A stretch of DNA of 6,226 nucleotides, from NCBI GenBank assembly GCA_018222695.1, contig JAAEZV010000102.1, forward strand, positions 1 through 6,226, written 5' to 3'. Below are positions 1 through 6,226 of the stretch, piece by piece. The position numbers and the translations under genes were made by a program. Below the pieces are notes generated by a model that worked only from the letters and a program-made list of their open reading frames with translations, searched no databases and had not been told where the DNA came from. This DNA is from Gammaproteobacteria bacterium (GTDB lineage: Bacteria > Pseudomonadota > Gammaproteobacteria > Pseudomonadales > Halieaceae). Within the stretch, counting starts at the first letter, position 1. Each line of letters begins with the position of its first letter.

Positions 1-943
1 CCTTTATGGCTACCACCCAGACGCGCGGGTCGGCGCACTCCGGCAACTTGACCGCGTCCTTGGCGGTAACCAGGACTACCTGCTCGCCGCGACGATCGAG
101 ATGGCTCTGGGCGATCGTCTCGTGGTCGCCCAGCGCGTCCGCCTCTATCGCCAGCCCCTGCCCTCTGAGCATCTCAAAGAATTGTGCGGGCTGACCCAAT
201 CCCGTCATGGCGACAATGGACTCCGACCGCCACTCTACGAGGCATTCAGACCACGCTAGCTGCCGGCCCGATGCCAAATGCGTGGCGCTCGAAGGCTCGT
301 AAATAAAGCCTCGATCAGGGTCGCTGCTGTTTCGCTCAAGTACCGCATCGACACTGGCGAGGCGACTGGCCGGTTCGCGCAGTGGGCCTGCCGGCAGTAA
401 TCGACCGTTACCCAAGCCTCGCTCCGCATCGAGCACGAGTAATTCGATATCGCGCGGCATGGGGTAATGCTGCAGGCCGTCATCCGAAAGCACCACATCC
501 ACCGCACCCTGATCGACCAATCTATCCAGCGCCCGTTTACGGTCGGCGCACACCACGACTGGCACACCCAGCTCTCGCTGAATCAAGAGCGGCTCATCAC
601 CCACAACAGCGGCGGTGTCGACTTCCGTGATGCTATGGGGCTCAGGGCCATGCGCACCGCCATAGCCACGGCTGACCACGCCAACGCGATAACCCCGCTC
701 TGCCAACCATTTTCCGAGACCAATCAGCACGGGGGTCTTGCCGGTGCCGCCCGCAGTCAAGCCACCGACCACGATCACGGTGACACCCGCGGGGGTGCTG
801 CCCTTGGGTGAGGCCTGCTGACGCCGGCGATGGATCGCCCACCGCACTGGCCAGGTCACAGGAATCAAACACCAGGACAACAAGCTGTCGCCATACCAGA
901 TGTGATTCAGCAGGCGCTCCAACGCGCCCCGCGTGGCGCTCAT
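1..943 (-). CDS. lpxK: Tetraacyldisaccharide 4'-kinase LpxK (3' end cut by window edge)
   Basis: LpxK phosphorylates the 4' position of the tetraacyldisaccharide 1-phosphate precursor to give lipid IVA, using ATP at the cytoplasmic face of the inner membrane. I translated 314 uninterrupted codons from the ATG at 943 to the window edge. An N-terminal membrane-associated segment (about residues 14-36, starting IWYGDS) is followed by the P-loop GGTGKTP (65-71), VVSRGYGG (89-96), GDEP (115-118), the Walker B-like DDGLQH (154-159) and GNGRLLPAGPLRE (178-190). The C-terminal lobe has GLGQPAQFF (248-256), DH (273-274) and TAKDAVK (293-299). E. coli LpxK is 328 residues, so only about 15-30 residues should be missing. 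The ATG overlaps the msbA stop (ATGA) and has only a weak upstream AGGG, which suggests re-initiation after msbA. Two conserved positions differ from E. coli: G61 where the motif usually reads VGN, and A294 where it reads TEKD. Identity is secure from motifs and context. Confidence 0.96.
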   Translation of the reverse strand, partial: MSATRGALERLLNHIWYGDSLLSWCLIPVTWPVRWAIHRRRQQASPKGSTPAGVTVIVVGGLTAGGTGKTPVLIGLGKWLAERGYRVGVVSRGYGGAHGPEPHSITEVDTAAVVGDEPLLIQRELGVPVVVCADRKRALDRLVDQGAVDVVLSDDGLQHYPMPRDIELLVLDAERGLGNGRLLPAGPLREPASRLASVDAVLERNSSDPDRGFIYEPSSATHLASGRQLAWSECLVEWRSESIVAMTGLGQPAQFFEMLRGQGLAIEADALGDHETIAQSHLDRRGEQVVLVTAKDAVKLPECADPRVWVVAIK

Positions 944-2760
944 GAGGCGGCGAAGCCCTGTTGGTAAAGATTGGCGTACAGCCCGCCCTCTGCCATGAGG
1001 TCGGTGTGGGTTCCCGTAGCGACAACGCGCCCTTCGTCCATCACTACAATCATGTCTGCGCGCTCGACCGTGGAGAGCCGGTGCGCAATCACCAATGTTG
1101 TGCGCCCAGCCGACACGGCCTCGAGCGACGCCTGAATGGCAGCTTCCGATTCGTTATCTAGCGCAGACGTGGCCTCATCCAGAATGAGCACCGGCGCATC
1201 CTTTAAGACAGCGCGCGCAATCGCGAGGCGCTGCTTCTGACCCCCCGACAACCCACTGCCGCCATCACCCAACGTGGCGTCCAATCCGCCCGGCATGGCC
1301 TCCACAAAGGCGGCCGCCTGTGCGGTCTCCAAGGCCTTGTTCAGCGCGGCGTCGGTCACCGTGTCCAGCTGCCCAAAGGCGACATTAGCCCGTACCGTAT
1401 CGCTAAACAGCACGACGCGCTGCGATACCAAGCCGAACTGACGACGATAGTCATCAAGCTGAAAATCTGCGATCGGCTGATCATCCAATGTGATGCTGCC
1501 AGCGCTCGGCGCATAAAAACGACACAGCAGGTGCATGAGGCTGCTCTTACCGGCCCCTGAGCGTCCCACAAACGCCACCATCTTCCCCGCGGGGATGTGC
1601 AGGCTGACATCTGTGAGCACCGAGCCTTCCGTCCCGGGATAAGTAAAGCTCACCTTATCCAACACGATGTCGCCACGGGCACGCTCAAGTGCGAGCTGAC
1701 CCTGATCCGGCTCAGACGGCGCGTCAATTTGAGTGAACAAATCCTCAGCGGCAGCAAGGCCTCGCTGAATGATGCTCTGCACGTTGGTCAGCGTACGAAT
1801 GGGCTTACCCAGCTGGGTCGCCGCGGCAATGAACGCGACCAAAGAACCCGCAGAAAAACCAGCGAGAATCGCGGGGTCCAGCGCGAACCAAAACAGCGCC
1901 GCCAAAGCCAGTGCCAACAGCACCTGAGCGATCGGCGTTGACACCGCCTGCACAAAAGCCAGCTTCAGACTTTGCACCCGGTTGAATTGGCTCGCCACCA
2001 GAAAGCGTTCGCTTTGCTGCTCGGTGGCAGAGAACATGCGGATCTCGTCAAACGCCTGCATGCTCTCGTTACTGAGCTGGGTCACCTCGCCCATGGAGTC
2101 CTGAATGCGCCGGCTGTAGCGCCGAAAGTGCCGGCCCACCGCCACGACCACGCCAGCAATCGCCGGGGTGATCGCGAAAAACACGAGGGTTAATTTCCAG
2201 TTGAGGTAAAGCATGTAGCTGATCAGTGCCAAGACCGTCAGCCCGTCTCGCAGTATTGTCTTGAGCGCCTCGGATGACGCACCGCTGACCTGCTCCACAT
2301 TGAAAGTCAGTTTGGAGACCAGTTCGCCGTGCGTGTGGCCGTCAATGAATTGCTTCGGCATGCGGATCAGCGCGTCAAACACCTGTGTGCGTAGCCGGTG
2401 GACCACCCCGCGGGCAACAATGTTCATAAAGTAGTTGCCAAAGAAATAACCGCTGGCGCGAATCAGCGCACAGACGATCGCCGCGGCGGGCACAGCAATG
2501 CGCGCATACTCAACGGGCCCCTTGTCGCCTGGCGGCCACAACCAGTGCGCTGCGTTGGAGACAAAACCCATACTGATCTGTGACGCCTCGCCCAGCGAGT
2601 CCAGTAAAAACTGGGTGAGATCAGCCAGTAACACGTTGGCGAGGGAGTAAATCAGAAAGCCAAGGATGCTCAGCGAAAAGGCGCCACCATGCCGCGCCAC
2701 GTAACCTAGAAGGCGGCGATACAAGACCCAGTCGCTCGGTTTTCCTGTTTCTGTCTTCAC
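940..2760 (-). CDS. msbA: Lipid A/LPS export ATP-binding permease MsbA
   Basis: MsbA is a homodimeric ABC exporter that flips core-lipid A from the inner to the outer leaflet of the inner membrane. The 606-residue protein has an N-terminal six-helix domain (helices near 25-45, 88-110, 168-188, 190-210, 270-293 and 300-318) and a C-terminal ATPase domain. The ATPase shows A-loop Y374, Walker A GRSGAGKSS (399-407), Q-loop Q447, signature LSGGQ (504-508), Walker B VLILDE (524-529, catalytic E529), D-loop SALD (532-535) and H-loop H560. Aligned by eye with E. coli MsbA (582 residues), the LPS-contacting basic residues R78, R148 and K299 correspond to R101, R171 and R322, which supports MsbA over a generic exporter. 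Nearly all the extra length is about 22 residues in the first periplasmic loop (near 57-84). The start is GTG, the first start after the in-frame exbD stop 9 nt upstream, with a weak AGG eight bases before it. The next Met is residue 64, too late. Confidence 0.96.
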   Translation of the reverse strand: MKTETGKPSDWVLYRRLLGYVARHGGAFSLSILGFLIYSLANVLLADLTQFLLDSLGEASQISMGFVSNAAHWLWPPGDKGPVEYARIAVPAAAIVCALIRASGYFFGNYFMNIVARGVVHRLRTQVFDALIRMPKQFIDGHTHGELVSKLTFNVEQVSGASSEALKTILRDGLTVLALISYMLYLNWKLTLVFFAITPAIAGVVVAVGRHFRRYSRRIQDSMGEVTQLSNESMQAFDEIRMFSATEQQSERFLVASQFNRVQSLKLAFVQAVSTPIAQVLLALALAALFWFALDPAILAGFSAGSLVAFIAAATQLGKPIRTLTNVQSIIQRGLAAAEDLFTQIDAPSEPDQGQLALERARGDIVLDKVSFTYPGTEGSVLTDVSLHIPAGKMVAFVGRSGAGKSSLMHLLCRFYAPSAGSITLDDQPIADFQLDDYRRQFGLVSQRVVLFSDTVRANVAFGQLDTVTDAALNKALETAQAAAFVEAMPGGLDATLGDGGSGLSGGQKQRLAIARAVLKDAPVLILDEATSALDNESEAAIQASLEAVSAGRTTLVIAHRLSTVERADMIVVMDEGRVVATGTHTDLMAEGGLYANLYQQGFAAS

Positions 2761-2769
2761 TATCGTTGC

Positions 2770-3177
2770 CTAGCGCGTGTTTTCAGTCGCAATGGTCAAG
2801 CGCGTGATATTGAGCTGCGCTGCCACATCTATTGCGGTCACCACATACTGATGTGGGGTCATGGCGTCGGCTGACAAGGTCACCGGAATGTCAGTATTGC
2901 CGCTCAAACGTTGGCGCAGGGCCGCAGACAGGCCACCCGCGTCGTTGGGCACAGGCTCCCCATCCAATGTCATGTTTCCCTGCACATCGACAACCAACAG
3001 CACTGTGCTGTCAGCACTCGCTGGGGTACCTTCTGCCTCGGGTAAATCCACCACCAACTGCGTGAGCTCGGAAAAACTGGTCGAGACCATAAAGAAAATC
3101 AGCAACAAAAAGACGACGTCGATCAGCGGGGTCAGATTGATCGAGACCTCGGGCCGGCGCAGCTGCCGAAAGTTCAC
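2770..3177 (-). CDS. exbD: Biopolymer transport protein ExbD/TolR family
   Basis: ExbD is the proton-carrying rotor partner of ExbB in the inner membrane. The 135-residue protein has the family architecture: a short basic cytoplasmic tail (1-12), one transmembrane helix (about 16-35, LTPLIDVVFLLLIFFMV) with the protonatable aspartate D20, and a periplasmic domain (about 40-135) ending in the usual alternating strand-helix pattern. The start is GTG at 3177. It overlaps the exbB stop in a GTGA, and the first ATG (residue 30) lies inside the helix, so the GTG must be used. The stop TAG is 9 nt from msbA and in the same reading frame. ExbD and TolR are hard to separate by sequence alone. The lack of tolA, tolB or pal nearby and the lipid A neighbours favour an ExbD-type name. 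No TonB is encoded in the window, so the partner is unknown. Confidence 0.92.
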   Translation of the reverse strand: MNFRQLRRPEVSINLTPLIDVVFLLLIFFMVSTSFSELTQLVVDLPEAEGTPASADSTVLLVVDVQGNMTLDGEPVPNDAGGLSAALRQRLSGNTDIPVTLSADAMTPHQYVVTAIDVAAQLNITRLTIATENTR

Positions 3178-3797
3178 AGGTCGTATTCCGTCTTCTGGTT
3201 ACTGTGCAGCGCATCGACCAGTTTGATCGCCTCGCGCTCCAGATCCACCACAATCGACTCAATCCGTGCCGTGTAGTGCCGGTGCATCACCAGCGCAGGA
3301 ATCGCCACCGCCAGACCGGCGGCCGTGGTTAGCAATGCTTCAGAAATGCCGCCAGCCAGCGCATTGGCGTTGCCGGTGCCGTGGGTGGTGATCTCGGTGA
3401 ACACGCTGATCATGCCCACCACGGTGCCCAGCAGGCCCATTAGCGGCGTAATAGCGGCAATGGTGCCCAGTGCATTCAGGTAGCGCTCAAGACTGTGGAT
3501 GACATGGGATGCCGCCTCGCGAATGCTCTCGCGCATGACCTCACGGCCTTGGTGCCGATTGGCGAGCCCCGCGGCGAGAATGGCGCCCAGTGGAGAGCCC
3601 TGACGCAGCGCCTTGAGTCGCTGGGCATCAAGCCCGTCGCCCCGCAGTTGCTGCCAGACAGTCGCTAGCAGGTGCGGTGGCGCGATCCGCTGCTTGTTCA
3701 GCGCAAAATGCCGCTCAATACAGATCGCCAGGGCCAATACCGAGCACACCACAATAAAAGGCATGACCCAGCCGCCCGCTGCCAACACTTGATACAC
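3174..3797 (-). CDS. exbB: MotA/TolQ/ExbB family proton channel protein (ExbB)
   Basis: ExbB forms the pentameric inner-membrane stator around ExbD and uses the proton gradient to drive a TonB-like partner. The 207-residue protein has three membrane segments: about 10-28, 108-133 and 150-171. Between the first two is a cytoplasmic domain that includes a helix-rich stretch (about 84-107). The family signatures are visible: PLMGLLGTVVGMI (118-130) in helix 2, and GGISEALLTTAAGLAVAIPA (149-168) with the conserved threonines T157/T158 in helix 3. It lacks the long periplasmic N-terminal extension seen in some ExbB proteins. The start is GTG at 3797, chosen because GGAGGA lies seven bases upstream; another GTG at codon 4 and ATG at codon 12 are less well placed. 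The stop overlaps the exbD start by 4 nt. TolQ is the main alternative name. Confidence 0.93.
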   Translation of the reverse strand: MYQVLAAGGWVMPFIVVCSVLALAICIERHFALNKQRIAPPHLLATVWQQLRGDGLDAQRLKALRQGSPLGAILAAGLANRHQGREVMRESIREAASHVIHSLERYLNALGTIAAITPLMGLLGTVVGMISVFTEITTHGTGNANALAGGISEALLTTAAGLAVAIPALVMHRHYTARIESIVVDLEREAIKLVDALHSNQKTEYDL

Positions 3798-3803
3798 AAA
3801 CAG

Positions 3804-3809
3804 TCCTCC
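3804..3809 (-). promoter_or_regulatory. Strong ribosome binding site of exbB
   Basis: On the minus strand GGAGGA lies seven bases before the GTG at 3797. It is the best Shine-Dalgarno match in the window and decides the exbB start over the GTG at codon 4 and the ATG at codon 12. It also suggests that exbB is translated independently of comEC, whereas exbD and lpxK rely on stop-start overlaps. Confidence 0.8.
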
Positions 3810-3822
3810 CTGAGAGAGCCTG

Positions 3823-3828
3823 AGTATA
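3823..3828 (-). promoter_or_regulatory. Candidate -10 box for an exbB-exbD-msbA-lpxK transcript
   Basis: TATACT on the minus strand matches the sigma-70 -10 consensus at five of six bases. It would put a transcription start near 3816, giving a leader of about 20 nt with room for the GGAGGA site. No good -35 hexamer lies 16-18 bases upstream (the sequence there is G-rich, TGGGGC or similar), and there is no extended -10 TG. It lies in the 74-nt comEC-exbB gap, the only gap in the cluster that could hold a promoter. This is a weak prediction. Confidence 0.35.
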
Positions 3829-3871
3829 CCGAGCCACCAAGGTCAGCCCCAGACAGGGTTTTGGCAGGTAT

Positions 3872-6169
3872 TTACGGCAATTTCAGCCAATATGGCGCCC
3901 ACGGTCCGCGCGCTGGAATGAACTTTGGATCATCGGTCTCTGCTAAGTTGATCTCAATAGCACCGCTGACTGCGGTGCTGAATAAGGTGGTGTGCCCACT
4001 TTGCGTGACTCGCTCAACCACTTCCCCGTGGGGGTGACCGAACGCATTGCCCCTCCCGGCGCTCACAAGGGCCCATGCTGGACTCGCCCACTTGAGCAGC
4101 GCGTGACTACTGGAGGTGCGGCTTCCGTGATGGGCCAGTACAAGAATCGACACTGCCAACTCGTCGCGCCAATAACGCACCCACTGCCTTTCGCGAGCGG
4201 CGGAAACGTCCCCGGGAATCAATACCGACAAGCCCGGCGTTTTGATCAGCAATCCGCAAGAGCCGTCATTTCGATCTTGCTGTCCATGACCGGGGCCATT
4301 GATTACTAAAAACTCAACCGAGCCCCACATCCATCTTTCACCGTTGCGACAAGGCTCACCGCCAAACCCCAGATGCCGCCCAATTGGGACGTCGCCCCAC
4401 AGCACCTCAAGCCCACCACTGTGGTCGCGATCAGCATGACTGATCACCAGCGTATCAATGCGTTCGACCCTTCGATGGGCCAGGTACGGGAGCAAAACTT
4501 TCTCAGCCTGTGTGAATCCATTTGGCTCACCAAACCCCGTGTCGTAGATCAGCGTGCGGCCCCCAACCTGGACCACTACCGAGAGCCCCTGACCGACGTC
4601 GAGTAGCGTCATCGAATGGCTCGCTGCTGCCTGTTTCTCAGGCCATGGAAACAGTGCCGCGATTAAAAAGGTGATCGATGCATAGCGTCGAGACTCTCCC
4701 CACAAGAGCAGCGCAAGCAACCCCATGGAAAATTGCAGCATCCCCAGATTCGCTGCGATCACGGCCCAATATCGGCAGCACCCAAGGATCCAGTCAAAGC
4801 AGGTGCGCACTAACAACCAGAGCTGGGCGCCGCACCACCACAGCTGCTCAGAAAAGGTAGGCGCTGCATCGAACAGAAGCAGGCCCACCAGACCCAGTGG
4901 CACCATGATCATGGTCACCACGGGCACCACAACGAGATTAGTGGCGAGACCTAACAGGCTGGTCTCGCCAAACCAGAACAGGGTCATCGGTGCCATCAGG
5001 GCAATCATCTTGATCTGTGTCGCGATCAATGAGCGGATGCCCAATGACTGCCAAGGCATACAAACCAATAACCAGGTCGCCCCTGCACTGAGCCAAAAAC
5101 TGGCGCCGAGCAATATTCGTGGGTCCCAAAGCAGCATCGCGCTAATCACCAATAACAAGCCTTGTCGTCCCGTCGCATTCCAGCCGAACAACTGGGGCAG
5201 TTGCGCGGCAACCAGCATTAGATAGGCCCGCATCACCGGAAAACTGGCGCCTACCAAGGCCGCATAACACCCTGTCACTATCAGCGCGGATACGGACGCA
5301 AACGCCATGCCACCGCCGTCACCCGGAATACGCATTAATCGCCTTGGCAACTGAAACAGGAGAAAACTAAGGGACGCCAGCAGACCGATATGGAGCCCGC
5401 TGATCACCAGAACATGCACCACACCCAGATGCCGGAGATCACGCCACTCGCCCTGGCTCATGGAGCGGGTATCGCCCAATAGCAGCGCTCGCATCGCTGC
5501 CCATCCCTCGCCCTGCCTATCGGCCCACCTAGCCAGCACCCGCGAACGGAAATGGGGGATGGGTTGATGCAAAGGGGTTTGAGCGAGTTGGCCCACAGGC
5601 GTCACTGCGGCGTCGATACCGCGACTCACCCAACGCGCCTGATCAGGGAGGCTACCCGGATTGATTTGACTGACCAGCGGCTTGAACCGCCAGCGTCCGT
5701 GCACATGATTGTTGTAGCGCAATGACGACCCAACCTCCTCAGCCTCTATGTATTGGGTCACCTTCACCCGCTTTGGACCCGCGCAAAGCGCGTCGCCAGC
5801 ATGCGTGACCTCCATTTCAGCTGTCACACGCAGCCGTCCCGCTGCAAATAGCTGTTCACGAGGGAGGGTCACGATACGACCCGTCAGGCTCACCTCTCTC
5901 CCCAAGCACTCCCCGGGAAGCTGGTGGGATAGCCAAATCGCGCCATTCGTTGCGCCACCAACCAGTCCCATTAAAAAAGCGACTAACGCCCATGTCCGAT
6001 GATGTATCGCAAACGGCACTAACAGGAGGCCAAGCAGGCCCCAGCCCGGTTCGGAAAAAATCAAACTCGCCGCAACACCGGAACAGAGCGCGGCCAGGTA
6101 GCGCTCTCGCAGATGCGAGATCGACAATAAAAAGGGCAATCCAGTCATCCCAGCATCAGGCCACCGCAC
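3872..6169 (-). CDS. comEC: DNA internalization-related competence protein ComEC/Rec2
   Basis: ComEC is the inner-membrane channel through which single-stranded DNA enters during natural transformation. The 765 residues match the usual family length and three-domain order. Two or three N-terminal helices (about 25-80) precede the OB-fold-like DUF4131 region (about 90-190, with the family's NPG at 170-172). The Competence membrane domain (about 220-490) carries LLLGDTRSMS (229-238) and HVLVISGLHIGL (252-263). The C-terminal metallo-beta-lactamase-like domain (about 515-745) has LDVGQG (523-528), YDTG (542-545), HADRDH (578-583), PGD (652-654), AHHGS (679-683) and GHPH (711-714). The metal-site motifs look intact, so the proposed nuclease activity on the non-transported strand is plausible. 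The start is GTG at 6169, preceded by AGGA four bases away and limited by an in-frame TGA at 6184-6182. ATG at 6148 (codon 8) is a possible alternative with no well-spaced ribosome site. No other competence gene is visible. Confidence 0.96.
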   Translation of the reverse strand: MRWPDAGMTGLPFLLSISHLRERYLAALCSGVAASLIFSEPGWGLLGLLLVPFAIHHRTWALVAFLMGLVGGATNGAIWLSHQLPGECLGREVSLTGRIVTLPREQLFAAGRLRVTAEMEVTHAGDALCAGPKRVKVTQYIEAEEVGSSLRYNNHVHGRWRFKPLVSQINPGSLPDQARWVSRGIDAAVTPVGQLAQTPLHQPIPHFRSRVLARWADRQGEGWAAMRALLLGDTRSMSQGEWRDLRHLGVVHVLVISGLHIGLLASLSFLLFQLPRRLMRIPGDGGGMAFASVSALIVTGCYAALVGASFPVMRAYLMLVAAQLPQLFGWNATGRQGLLLVISAMLLWDPRILLGASFWLSAGATWLLVCMPWQSLGIRSLIATQIKMIALMAPMTLFWFGETSLLGLATNLVVVPVVTMIMVPLGLVGLLLFDAAPTFSEQLWWCGAQLWLLVRTCFDWILGCCRYWAVIAANLGMLQFSMGLLALLLWGESRRYASITFLIAALFPWPEKQAAASHSMTLLDVGQGLSVVVQVGGRTLIYDTGFGEPNGFTQAEKVLLPYLAHRRVERIDTLVISHADRDHSGGLEVLWGDVPIGRHLGFGGEPCRNGERWMWGSVEFLVINGPGHGQQDRNDGSCGLLIKTPGLSVLIPGDVSAARERQWVRYWRDELAVSILVLAHHGSRTSSSHALLKWASPAWALVSAGRGNAFGHPHGEVVERVTQSGHTTLFSTAVSGAIEINLAETDDPKFIPARGPWAPYWLKLP

Positions 6170-6226
6170 GGGATCCTGATTTCAATCAGACTGTCACTTT
6201 CTGCCGTAGATCACTGGTCAAAAATG
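6170..6226. other. Upstream region of comEC, cut by window edge
   Basis: These 57 bases carry no gene. On the minus strand there is a TTGACC that resembles a -35 box (6221-6216), but no matching -10 follows at 16-18 bases. An ATG on the plus strand occupies the last three bases (6224-6226) and could begin a divergent gene, but nothing beyond it is visible and no clear ribosome site precedes it. The comEC promoter is probably here or further upstream. Confidence 0.4.
6176..6189. repeat. Perfect 14-bp palindrome just upstream of comEC
   Basis: CTGATT-TC-AATCAG is an inverted repeat with two 6-bp arms and a 2-bp centre. It lies 7-20 bases before the comEC GTG, and its comEC-proximal end runs into the AGGA ribosome site. 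It could be an operator or a small RNA hairpin that occludes the ribosome site, or it could be chance. I recognise no known regulator's site in it. Confidence 0.35.

Noticed and set aside
467..811. Plus-strand open frame of 114 codons opposite lpxK
   Set aside because: It is antisense to the LpxK core motifs, and its H- and A-rich translation resembles no known family.
256..1025. Two short minus-strand open frames (256-567 and 642-1025) that could suggest a broken gene at the left end
   Set aside because: They are out of frame with the real gene. The lpxK frame reads without interruption from 943 to the window edge with all family motifs.
2861..3226. Plus-strand open frame of 121 codons opposite exbD
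   Set aside because: It is fully antisense to exbD and the end of exbB, and the product has no recognisable domain.
3840..3866. Small dyad with a T run between comEC and exbB (CCCC...GGGTTTT on the plus strand)
   Set aside because: The stem is only 3-4 bp, and the T run is on the plus strand, so it would not terminate comEC transcription.
4725..5225. Plus-strand open frame of 166 codons opposite comEC
   Set aside because: It lies wholly antisense to well-conserved ComEC membrane helices, has a low-complexity N/Q/R/T-rich translation, and no recognisable domain. It is a shadow frame.
6224..6226. Plus-strand ATG at the extreme right edge as the start of a divergent gene
   Set aside because: Only three bases are visible and no clear ribosome site precedes it, so it cannot be called as a gene.
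1..6226. Novel defence system, mobile element, CRISPR array or RNA gene
   Set aside because: Genes of known families fill the window almost completely. I found no direct-repeat array, transposase, integrase, tRNA-like fold or toxin-antitoxin pair.

Overview
The window is a compact directon from a Gram-negative bacterium. All five recognisable genes lie on the minus strand, so they read from right to left: comEC, exbB, exbD, msbA and lpxK, with lpxK running off the left edge. The GC-rich composition, the lipid A genes and this gene order, which is known from several gammaproteobacteria, suggest a gammaproteobacterium of the broad Pseudomonadales/Cellvibrionales type. That placement is inference; no rRNA or other taxonomic marker is present.

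Layout, in the direction of transcription. (1) 6226-6170 is a short upstream stretch with a perfect 14-bp palindrome next to the comEC start; any gene further upstream is outside the window. (2) 6169-3872 is comEC, a full-length DNA-uptake channel protein with all three usual domains. (3) 3871-3798 is the only real intergenic gap (74 nt); it carries a possible -10 box and a strong ribosome binding site. (4) 3797-3174 exbB and 3177-2770 exbD form a proton-channel pair joined by a 4-nt GTGA overlap. (5) 2760-940 is msbA, the lipid A flippase, 9 nt after exbD. (6) 943-1 is lpxK, lipid A 4'-kinase, joined to msbA by a 4-nt ATGA overlap and lacking only its C-terminal end.

The genes serve the cell envelope. 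LpxK completes the phosphorylation of the lipid A precursor and MsbA flips core-lipid A across the inner membrane, so these two act at consecutive stages of LPS production. ExbB and ExbD normally turn proton-motive force into mechanical work through a TonB-like partner, but no TonB or outer-membrane receptor is encoded here, so their target is unknown. ComEC is the inner-membrane channel for single-stranded DNA during natural transformation and is functionally separate. The tight exbB-exbD-msbA-lpxK packing argues for one transcript with translational coupling; comEC may or may not be part of it.

I saw no mobile element, CRISPR array, tRNA, rRNA or convincing terminator. This is largely a conserved housekeeping locus rather than an obvious new system. 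The points worth a second look are the orphan ExbBD pair inside a lipid A operon, the run of GTG start codons, an extended periplasmic loop in MsbA, and substitutions in two conserved LpxK motifs.
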